A stretch of DNA of 64,000 nt, from assembly GCA_031382215.1 (NCBI GenBank), contig JANMYQ010000268.1, forward strand, positions 1 through 64,000, in the 5' to 3' direction. The notes under the pieces were generated by a model that was not told the origin of the DNA, ran no database searches, and worked only from the letters and a program-made list of their open reading frames with translations. The position numbers and the translations under genes were made by a program. Of this stretch, positions 33,378 through 40,757 are shown one piece after another (position 1 is the stretch's first letter; every line of letters begins with the position of its first letter). The DNA is from LGRD01 sp031382215 (lineage in GTDB: Bacteria; Pseudomonadota; Gammaproteobacteria; Burkholderiales; Burkholderiaceae_C).

Positions 33378-35933
33378 GTGACATTTGCAACCATGGGCGA
33401 TTCCAATCCATTTTCAAACTGGGAGCTGACGCTTCCGCCGATTGAAATACAGAACATCGAAGCCGAGGCCAAGACCCGGCGCGAGGGATTTGCCTGGCCG
33501 ACACCACCGTTTGCGAGTTACCCCGAGCCCGTGCTGCAGACCGACCCGCTGCCCTGCGAGGTGGTCGGCCGCAACGGTGCCAAGAGCCACAGCCGGCTGA
33601 CCTTCTTCGTGCCCGAAGACTCGGTCGTGCACATCCAGTCGCCGCCGGCGCGCACCACTTTCCCGCTGCGCTTCCACCAGTTCCGCTGCATCGTGCTGAC
33701 CACGCCGCTGCGCACGCGGACCCTGGCGGCCAGCGATCCGCATGCGCCGATGCTGGGCCAGCGCGGCGCGTCGAGTTACCGGGTCAAGCTGGGCTCGGGT
33801 GAAGAAATGAAAGGCGTGTCCATCGGGCACGTCGAATCGCCGTTCGGGCTGTTCCTGTTCCCGCCCGCCGGCGACGACGGCAGCGTGCTGCGCATGTTCA
33901 TCCCGAAAGCGGCCTACACCGAGGTCGAACTCGGGCCGCGCATCGGCGAGGTGCTGATCGCGCAGGAGGTCGCCACCCCCGCACAGGTGAATCTGGCGGT
34001 GGCGGCGCAGGAAGAGTTGCGCAAACAGAAGATCGGCGACATCCTGGTGCTGCGCCAGATCGTCACTTCCGAACAATTGCTCGAAGCGCTGGAGCGCCAG
34101 GCCAAGATGCCGATGATCCGCATCGGCGATGCGCTGATGTCGATGGGCCTGGTCAACGATGCGCAACTGTCGGCCGCGCTGGAGCAGCAAAAGCTGGACC
34201 GCGGCGTGCCGCTGGGCGAGTTGCTGGTGCGCATGAACATCGTCTCGCGCGACGACCTGCAAGAGGCGTTGTCGCGCAAGATGGGCTACCCGCTGGTCGA
34301 TCTGGACGTGTTCCCGGTCGAGCCCGAGGCGTTGCGCAAGCTGAGCCATTCGGTGGCCCAGCGCTTGCGCGTGATGCCGCTGCTGCTGCGCGACGGCCGC
34401 CTGGTGGTGGCGCTGGACGACCCGGCGCGGCGCCGTGCGGCGGTCGAAGAAGTCGAATTCAACTGCGGCATGAAAGTGCTGCCGGTGCTGGCCAAGTGCC
34501 GCTCGATGGACTCGCTGCTGCACGCCGCGTACGAGAAAATCGGCATGGACACCAGCGAGCGTCCCAGAGGCGACGCTCCGCTGACCCTGAACATGGAGAT
34601 GGCCGACACCGGCAAGCTGGTCGAAACGCTGGAGAAGGAAGGCCTGGACAGCCTGAGCCTGGACAGCGGCGACAGCATCGAGCAGTCGGACAACTCGCTC
34701 GTGCGGCTGATCAACAACATGATCGTCGAGGCGCACAAGGACGGTGTGTCCGACATCCACGTCGAGAGTTACCCGGGGCGCGAGAAGATCCGCATCCGCT
34801 TCCGCAAGGACGGTGTGATGCGTTCGTACCTCGAGCTGCCGCCGAACTACCGCAGCGCGCTGATCGCCCGCATCAAGATCATGTGCGACCTCGACATCTC
34901 CGAGAAGCGCAAGCCGCAGGACGGCAAGATCAACTTCGCCAAGTTCTCGCCCCAGCACAAGATCGAGCTGCGCGTGGCCACCATCCCCACCAACACCGGG
35001 CTGGAAGACGTGGTGATGCGGATCCTGGCGTCGGCCAAGCCGGTGCCGCTGGACAACCTGGGTCTGTCCGAAAACAATCTGCGCAATCTGAAGGAAGCGA
35101 TCGAGCGGCCCTACGGCATGGTGCTGTGCGTGGGCCCCACCGGCTCGGGCAAGACGACCACCTTGCACTCGGCGCTCAGCCACATCAACGTGCCGGAGCG
35201 CAAGATCTGGACCGCCGAAGACCCGATCGAAATCACCCAGCCGGGGCTGCGCCAGGTGCAGGTCAACCCGAAGATCGACTGGACCTTCGCGAAAGCGCTG
35301 CGCGCCTTCCTGCGCGCCGACCCGGACGCGATCATGGTGGGCGAAATCCGCGACGGCGAAACCGGCCAGATGGCGATCGAAGCTTCGCTCACCGGCCACC
35401 TGGTGCTGAGCACCTTGCACACCAACAGCGCGCCCGAGACCGTGACCCGCCTGCTCGACATGGGCATGGACCCGTTCAACTTTGCCGACTCGCTGCTCGG
35501 CGTGCTGGCGCAGCGCCTGGTGCGGCGCTTGTGCACCCAGTGCCGCGTGAGCCAACCCGCGAGCGAGGAACTGGTCGAAGAGCTGCTGGGCAACTACATG
35601 CATGCCTTCGGCAGCGGCGACGCCCCGATGGCGCGCGACGATGTGCTGGCCGGTTGGAAACAACGCAACAGCCGCGATGGCCGCCTGCAGGCGCACCACA
35701 GCGCGGGTTGCAAGAACTGCGACGACAGCGGCTTCAAGGGCCGCGCCGGGCTGCACGAGCTGATGCTGGTCTCGCGCGAAATGCGCCACCTGATCCAGAC
35801 CGGCTCACGCGCCGAGGCACTGCAGAAACTCGCGATGGCCGAAGGCATGCGCACCCTGCGACAAGACGGCATCGACAAGGTCTGGGCCGGCATCACCACC
35901 ATCGACGAAGTGCGGGCGACCAGCAACGGTTGA
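33378..35933 (+). CDS. GspE/PilB-family ATPase with MshEN repeats and extra N-terminal domain
   Basis: The 851-residue protein is a type II secretion/type IV pilus assembly ATPase. Residues 1-190 are an unrecognised domain, perhaps PilZ-like. About 190-390 hold MshEN/T2SSE_N repeats (RIGEVLIAQEVATPAQV, RIGDALMSMGLVNDAQL). The C-terminal ATPase has Walker A CVGPTGSGKTTTLHSAL, an Asp box, Walker B DAIMVGEIRDGET, a His box HLVLSTLHTNSAPETVTRL and a CxxC...CxxC zinc site (CTQC, CKNC). No PilC, PilD or pilin gene is adjacent. GTG 33378 and ATG 33393 are both possible starts. Confidence 0.9.
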   Translation: MTFATMGDSNPFSNWELTLPPIEIQNIEAEAKTRREGFAWPTPPFASYPEPVLQTDPLPCEVVGRNGAKSHSRLTFFVPEDSVVHIQSPPARTTFPLRFHQFRCIVLTTPLRTRTLAASDPHAPMLGQRGASSYRVKLGSGEEMKGVSIGHVESPFGLFLFPPAGDDGSVLRMFIPKAAYTEVELGPRIGEVLIAQEVATPAQVNLAVAAQEELRKQKIGDILVLRQIVTSEQLLEALERQAKMPMIRIGDALMSMGLVNDAQLSAALEQQKLDRGVPLGELLVRMNIVSRDDLQEALSRKMGYPLVDLDVFPVEPEALRKLSHSVAQRLRVMPLLLRDGRLVVALDDPARRRAAVEEVEFNCGMKVLPVLAKCRSMDSLLHAAYEKIGMDTSERPRGDAPLTLNMEMADTGKLVETLEKEGLDSLSLDSGDSIEQSDNSLVRLINNMIVEAHKDGVSDIHVESYPGREKIRIRFRKDGVMRSYLELPPNYRSALIARIKIMCDLDISEKRKPQDGKINFAKFSPQHKIELRVATIPTNTGLEDVVMRILASAKPVPLDNLGLSENNLRNLKEAIERPYGMVLCVGPTGSGKTTTLHSALSHINVPERKIWTAEDPIEITQPGLRQVQVNPKIDWTFAKALRAFLRADPDAIMVGEIRDGETGQMAIEASLTGHLVLSTLHTNSAPETVTRLLDMGMDPFNFADSLLGVLAQRLVRRLCTQCRVSQPASEELVEELLGNYMHAFGSGDAPMARDDVLAGWKQRNSRDGRLQAHHSAGCKNCDDSGFKGRAGLHELMLVSREMRHLIQTGSRAEALQKLAMAEGMRTLRQDGIDKVWAGITTIDEVRATSNG

Positions 35934-35945
35934 GCGTCGCCACGC

Positions 35946-36245
35946 TCAGCCACCGCCGCGCTGGGTGGCCAGGTCGAAATGGCGCATGAAGCCCTGACGG
36001 GCCGTTTCATCGACACCCTCGAACTCGAAAGACACCGCCAGGCGCGGCATGCGCAGCAGCGCGATCTGGCGCACCGGCAGGTCGTGCCAAAGCAGGGTCA
36101 GGCGACCGACGCCGATCGCCACCGCAGCTTCGCGGCTCCGCAGCTCCATGGCGTGCGGCGCGATCGCGACCGGAAGCCAGCGCAACAGGTCGGCCTCGGT
36201 GCACCCCATCTCTCGCTCGAACGACGCGGGGTACCAGGACTGCAT
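35946..36245 (-). CDS. Small protein at the end of the aldehyde oxidoreductase operon, unknown
   Basis: I do not recognise this 99-residue product. It has no signal peptide or membrane helix and ends in three Gly residues. It starts six bases after the MoaD-like gene and is the last of five co-directional genes with the tungsten aldehyde oxidoreductase, which suggests a role in cofactor insertion or maturation. That role is inferred from position only. Confidence 0.65.
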   Translation of the reverse strand: MQSWYPASFEREMGCTEADLLRWLPVAIAPHAMELRSREAAVAIGVGRLTLLWHDLPVRQIALLRMPRLAVSFEFEGVDETARQGFMRHFDLATQRGGG

Positions 36246-36251
36246 CGGGGC

Positions 36252-36506
36252 TCAGCCGCCGGCAATCGGCGGCCAGATGGCCAGCACGTCACCGTCTTTC
36301 AGCACGTGCGTGAAGCGCTGTTCGGGCGGCACGTAGACGCCGTTGACGAGCACCAGGTGGACCATCTTCTGCGGCAGGCCGAAGGGTTCGATCACCGCGG
36401 CGATGGCGGTGCCGTCGGGCAGGTCCAGCGTCATCAGGTTGCTGGTACGCACCTCGGCGGGCAGGTAATCGGTGAGGCCTGCATAGAGCTTGAACGTGAT
36501 CTTCAT
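36252..36506 (-). CDS. MoaD/ThiS family sulfur carrier
   Basis: An 84-residue beta-grasp protein ending in Gly-Gly (WPPIAGG), with ITFKLYAGLTDYLP at the N-terminus and HVLKDGDVLAIWPP before the tail. Terminal Gly-Gly is adenylated and thiocarboxylated to supply the dithiolene sulfur of molybdopterin. Its place right behind the FAD subunit indicates a copy dedicated to the tungstopterin of the neighbouring aldehyde oxidoreductase. Confidence 0.9.
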   Translation of the reverse strand: MKITFKLYAGLTDYLPAEVRTSNLMTLDLPDGTAIAAVIEPFGLPQKMVHLVLVNGVYVPPEQRFTHVLKDGDVLAIWPPIAGG

Positions 36507-36515
36507 GCGCCGAAG

Positions 36516-37967
36516 TCAGGCCACTTTCAGCAGGGCCCGCTGGTCTTGTGCCTGCGCGCGCGCCAGGTAGGCCGCCATCAACTGGGTCGGGTCCTTCAGC
36601 AGCACGTCTTTCCATTCGCCTAACCTGATCTGCCCTTCGACCAGCCCGCGCATCACGCCCACGTGTTCGGTCCAGCCCAGGCTGTTGCAGCCCACCAGCA
36701 CGTCGCCCTTGAACTGCAGGCTTAGGTGGCGGCCCGCCGCTCTGTCAGTCAGCTCCACATGTTCGCCGCCGGGCACGCCTTCCCAGTTGCCGAAGCTGGT
36801 GGAGATGAGGCCCAGCGTGTCCAGCACGTTGATCTGCGTCACGCCTTTCAAGGTGGCGCGGTGGCCCGCCATGTTCATCGCCGCCACATAGGCCTGGTCG
36901 GCCGCGTTCGGCTGGATCGCGCTGACGATGGTCTTGCCGCTGACCTTGTCGAACGCCTCGGCGCAATCACCGGCGGCGTAGATGCCGGGCATGCTGGTGC
37001 GCATGTGCTCATCGGTCAGCACACCGAGCAGGCACTTGACCGACGATTTTTCGAGGAACTCGATGTTCGGCTTCACGCCGGTGGCGCTGATCACCAGGTC
37101 GGCCTCGAGCGTCTGGCCGTTCGACAGGCGCACGCGCAGGCCCTTGGCGGCCGGGGCGGGGGCCGGCGACTGCGAAACCCGCCCATTGGCGGCGATGGCC
37201 TCTTCGGCGGCCGCAGCGGCCGGCGTGCCAGCGCCGAAGAACGACGCGATCTTGTGCAGCAAGCCCCCACCGCCACCGGCTGCGGCGGCGCTGGCGGCGT
37301 GCGATGGTGCTGCAGCGTGAGGTGCGGCACCGGCGGCTTCAATGGCCGTGACACGCGCGCCGGTGAACACCTTGACGCCCTTCTTCTCACACCAGTCCTT
37401 GATCATGCCGCCGGCCGTCGGGCCCATCATGCGCGGCACCATGCGGTCACCCATTTCGACCACCGTCAACTGCACGCCGCGTGCGGCCAGCGATTCCATG
37501 ATGATGCAGCCGATGAAACCGGCGCCCATCTGCAGCACGCGCTGGCCCTTGGTCGCCTTGGCCTGAATGGCGCGCGCGTCGGCCAGGGTCCAGCAGGGGT
37601 GCACGTCGGGCGAATCAATGCCGGGGATCGGCGGGCTCACGGGGCGCGAGCCGGTGGCGATCAGCAGGGTGTCGAAGGTCAGCACGCTACCGTCGCTGAG
37701 CGTCAGAGAGCGGCGCTCGGCATCCACCGACGTGCAGCGCGCCTGCTTCAACTCGATGCGCAGCTTGCCGAAGTGCCCGGAGTCGCGGCGCAGGTGCGTG
37801 CCCGCTTCGGCCACGTTGCCGATCAGCAGGTAGGGAATGGCCATGCGCGAGTACGGCGCTTCGGCTTCGTCGCCGACGATCAGGATCTGATCGTAAGGCG
37901 CGTGTTTGCGGATCGTCTCGGCGGCAATCACACCGGCGGGCCCGGCGCCCAGGATCACGTGCTTCAT
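36516..37967 (-). CDS. aorC: FAD/NAD(P) oxidoreductase subunit (AorC-like)
   Basis: A 483-residue flavoprotein with two Rossmann motifs: VILGAGPAGVIAA near residue 4 and RVLQMGAGFIGCIIMES near 144. It has ATGVKPN (about 295) and YAAGDCAEAF before the interface domain, as in the FAD subunit of the W-dependent aldehyde oxidoreductases described from Aromatoleum. Residues about 210-277 are a low-complexity Ala/Pro/Gly insertion enclosing a short amphipathic stretch, LLHKIASFFG. It probably passes electrons between the Fe-S subunit and NAD+. Confidence 0.85.
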   Translation of the reverse strand: MKHVILGAGPAGVIAAETIRKHAPYDQILIVGDEAEAPYSRMAIPYLLIGNVAEAGTHLRRDSGHFGKLRIELKQARCTSVDAERRSLTLSDGSVLTFDTLLIATGSRPVSPPIPGIDSPDVHPCWTLADARAIQAKATKGQRVLQMGAGFIGCIIMESLAARGVQLTVVEMGDRMVPRMMGPTAGGMIKDWCEKKGVKVFTGARVTAIEAAGAAPHAAAPSHAASAAAAGGGGGLLHKIASFFGAGTPAAAAAEEAIAANGRVSQSPAPAPAAKGLRVRLSNGQTLEADLVISATGVKPNIEFLEKSSVKCLLGVLTDEHMRTSMPGIYAAGDCAEAFDKVSGKTIVSAIQPNAADQAYVAAMNMAGHRATLKGVTQINVLDTLGLISTSFGNWEGVPGGEHVELTDRAAGRHLSLQFKGDVLVGCNSLGWTEHVGVMRGLVEGQIRLGEWKDVLLKDPTQLMAAYLARAQAQDQRALLKVA

Positions 37968-38057
37968 GTTGTTGTCTCCAGCGCACTCTGTCCAGCAGAA
38001 AAGAACGAAGGCGGTCTTGCAACCGCCTTCTCGAACTTCACGAACCCACAGGAAAAC

Positions 38058-39914
38058 TCAAAGGCCGAGCCGCGCGCGCGTCTCCGGCTTGAGCATGCCG
38101 TTGCTGTCCCAGCCGCGCACCTCGTAGTACTTGGGCAGCATCTCGGGCAGCTTGCTGACCAGGCCCTTGGCCGGGCCGGTCTTCGCCGGTTCGGTGAGCA
38201 GCCGCTTGGGCAGGGTGTCGTCCTTGGCGGTGAAACCGGCCCTGTTGTTGAAGTCGCGCTCCATGTTCCAGATGCGCTCGCCGATCAGGCTCAAGTTCTC
38301 CAGCGTGAACTCGTCGCCGCAGGCCGCCGCCACTTGGGGCTGTACATCGTTGAGGCCCCACGCGAAGCTGGTGAAAATGCAGATGCCTGCAGAGTCAAAC
38401 GCCGCAGTCGCGTCCTGGAACGCCTTCACCAGGTCGGGCTTGCCTTCGGCCACCAGCGGGTCGGTCTTGACCGGGATGCCCAGCACTTCAGAGGCCACCG
38501 TGTAGCCGCGCAAGTGGCAGGCGCCGCGGTTGCTGGTGGCGTAGGCCAGGCCCATGCCCTGGATGCCGCGCCCGTCGTAGGCCGGGAACTCCTGGCCCTT
38601 CACGCTCATGCTCAGGTCGGGGTGGCCGGACTTGGCGGTCAGGCGCTTGGAGCCCTGGGCGATCTCCTTGCCGAAGCCTTCGCCCTTGGCCGTGATCTCG
38701 GCAAAGTGGGCCAGTGCCTGCGCCGAGCCGAACTTGGCGTCGGTGCCCAGCTGCTCCTTGGTCAGCACGCCCATTTCGTACAGCTCCATCACCGCACCGA
38801 TGGTGGCGCCGAACGAGATCGGGTCCATGCCGTGTTCGTTGCACAGCACGTTGGCGTACTGCAGTGCGTCGAGGTCATTGACGCCGTTGGCCGAGCCCAG
38901 CGCCCACGCGGCTTCGTACTCCAGGCCACCGCTGGCACCCCAGTACTGCGGCTTGTTGGCCACGGTGAAGTGGCTCGGGTCGATCTTCTGGATGCGCCCG
39001 CACGCGATGGTGCAGCCGAAGCACGCCTGGTTCGTGACGAGCGGCTTCTTGCCGTCGCTGCCCGGGGTTGAGCGCGGCGTGGCCATGGCTTCGGCGGAGA
39101 TGTCTTTCGCGCCTTCGAACTGGCTGTCGCGGTGGTTGCGTGTGGGCAGCGCGCCGATCTCGTTGATGACGTTCATCAGCACCTGGGTGCCGTAGGTCGG
39201 CAGGCCCTGGCCCGTCACACCGTTCTCGGCCAGGATCTTCTTCTTCTCGGCGGTGACCTTCATGAACTCTTTCGGGTTCACCAGGTTGCCCACGCCCTTG
39301 GTGCCGCGCACCGCAATCGCCTTGAGGTTCTTGCTGCCCATCACCGCGCCCACACCCGAGCGGCCGGCGGCACGGTGCAGGTCGTTCACCACGGCCGCGT
39401 ACAGCACCCCGTTCTCGCCAGCGCCGCCAATGCTGGACACGCGCGACAGCGGGTCTTGCAACTGCTTCTTCAGCGTGGCCTCGGTCTCCCACACCGTCTT
39501 GCCCCACAGGTGTGCGGCGTCACGCAACTCGGCGGTGTCGTCGTTGATGTACAGGAACACCGGCTTGGCCGACTTGCCTTCGAAGATGATCATGTCCCAG
39601 CCGGCCATCTTCAGCTCGGCGCCCCAGTAGCCGCCCGAATTGGAGCAGGCAATGGCACCGGTCAGCGGGCCTTTGGTGACGACGGTGTATCGCCCGCCGG
39701 TGGAGGCCATGGTGCCGGTCAGCGGGCCGGTGGCCCAGATGAGCTTGTTGCCCGGCGACAGCGGGTCGACCTTGGGGTCGATCTCTTCGACCAGGTACTT
39801 CGAGGCAAGCCCGCGCGAGCCGAGGTACTGCTTCGCCCAGGTCATGTTCAGCGGCTCCGACTTGACGGTGCCGGCGGTGAGGTTCACACGGAGGATTTTT
39901 CCAGCCCAAGACAT
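38058..39914 (-). CDS. aorB: Tungsten-dependent aldehyde:ferredoxin oxidoreductase (AorB-like)
   Basis: The 618-residue catalytic subunit starts WAGKILRVNLTAG and contains family segments GPLTGTMASTGGRYTV, NSGGYWGAELKMAGWD and the cubane ligands CFGCTIAC (about residue 300) with a fourth Cys in SAGICIFTSF. It also contains LCNEHGMDPISFG. These proteins hold a bis-pyranopterin tungsten centre and one [4Fe-4S], and oxidise aldehydes to acids. The operon order (Fe-S, W, FAD, MoaD-like) matches the Aor type rather than a monomeric ferredoxin enzyme. Confidence 0.93.
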   Translation of the reverse strand: MSWAGKILRVNLTAGTVKSEPLNMTWAKQYLGSRGLASKYLVEEIDPKVDPLSPGNKLIWATGPLTGTMASTGGRYTVVTKGPLTGAIACSNSGGYWGAELKMAGWDMIIFEGKSAKPVFLYINDDTAELRDAAHLWGKTVWETEATLKKQLQDPLSRVSSIGGAGENGVLYAAVVNDLHRAAGRSGVGAVMGSKNLKAIAVRGTKGVGNLVNPKEFMKVTAEKKKILAENGVTGQGLPTYGTQVLMNVINEIGALPTRNHRDSQFEGAKDISAEAMATPRSTPGSDGKKPLVTNQACFGCTIACGRIQKIDPSHFTVANKPQYWGASGGLEYEAAWALGSANGVNDLDALQYANVLCNEHGMDPISFGATIGAVMELYEMGVLTKEQLGTDAKFGSAQALAHFAEITAKGEGFGKEIAQGSKRLTAKSGHPDLSMSVKGQEFPAYDGRGIQGMGLAYATSNRGACHLRGYTVASEVLGIPVKTDPLVAEGKPDLVKAFQDATAAFDSAGICIFTSFAWGLNDVQPQVAAACGDEFTLENLSLIGERIWNMERDFNNRAGFTAKDDTLPKRLLTEPAKTGPAKGLVSKLPEMLPKYYEVRGWDSNGMLKPETRARLGL

Positions 39915-39936
39915 GATGTGCTCCTTAAGCTGCGGG

Positions 39937-40422
39937 TTATGCGCCTGGCTGCGCGGTTGCCTGATTACCGAGCTTGTCGGCCCAGGCCGCCATCTTGTTC
40001 AGCCCGGTCCAGTTGGCATCGACATAGGTGATCGCCGCGGTCGGGCAGGCATCGGCACAGGCCGGCTCGCCGCCGCACAGGTCGCACTTCTGGACCTTGC
40101 CGGTCTCCTGCACGTAGTTGATGGTGCCGAACGGGCACGCGATGGTGCAGACCTTGCAGCCCACGCAGGTGCTGTCGCTCACGACCTTGGCGCCGGTCAT
40201 CTTGTCGATGCTGATGGCCTCGACCGGGCAGGCATGCAGGCACCAGGCTTCGTCGCACTGGGTGCAGGTGTAGGGCACCTTGCGGCCGGTGTGATGGAAG
40301 TCGAACACCTTGATGCGCGACTTGGCGGTGGCGTAGGTGCCGTAGTTTTCGAACGAGCACGCCATTTCGCACTGCAGGCAGCCGGTGCATTTGTCGGGAT
40401 TGATGTGAAGGGTCTTCTGCAT
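39937..40422 (-). CDS. aorA: 4x[4Fe-4S] ferredoxin-like subunit (AorA-like)
   Basis: A 161-residue electron-transfer subunit with four clusters' worth of cysteines. The motifs are KCTGCLQCEMAC, CTQCDEAWCLHACP, TCVGCKVCTIACPFG and CDLCGGEPACADACP, the usual pattern of DMSO-reductase-type and Aor-type Fe-S proteins. No signal peptide, so cytosolic. It is the first gene of the aldehyde oxidoreductase operon, 22 bases before the tungsten subunit. Confidence 0.92.
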   Translation of the reverse strand: MQKTLHINPDKCTGCLQCEMACSFENYGTYATAKSRIKVFDFHHTGRKVPYTCTQCDEAWCLHACPVEAISIDKMTGAKVVSDSTCVGCKVCTIACPFGTINYVQETGKVQKCDLCGGEPACADACPTAAITYVDANWTGLNKMAAWADKLGNQATAQPGA

Positions 40423-40757
40423 GAAGTTTCCTCAGGGGTTCACGAAGCCGGGTGACCGCTGCGCTCACGCCGGAGGGGACCGACGTTATGCAAGCGATTG
40501 CCTATCTTCAGGGCCTTGTGTGCGCCCGCCCACCTAGGCAAAACCCTAGATTGGCGGGCCGGATGCTCCACCTGCTCCATCCCCCTGTGGCAAGTGCGGA
40601 CCGCAGCTCGCCGGGGAGGTCGATTCGACTATGCTTGCGGGCCGCAAAGAGCTGCTCTGGAACAGAACAATGCCCGCTGTCGCGTGCGGCGGCGCAGAAT
40701 TTCATCGTTGGATTCGTTGGGACAGCCTGCCCGGACGCAGGGAACAGGAGCGCCACC
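40423..40757. promoter_or_regulatory. Divergent control region of the Aor operon and its activator
   Basis: This 335-base gap separates the minus-strand aldehyde oxidoreductase genes from the plus-strand sigma-54 activator. It contains a GCAA-N4-TTGC inverted repeat at 40490-40501. No exact -24/-12 element was found on the minus strand. An open frame continues through it from the activator gene but looks non-coding. Confidence 0.45.

Noticed and set aside
40485..40505. Sigma-54 promoter in front of the aldehyde oxidoreductase operon
   Set aside because: On the minus strand GG and GC of a TAGGCAATCGCTTGCA-like element are nine rather than ten bases apart, and sigma-54 promoters tolerate little spacing change. 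Kept only as a palindrome.
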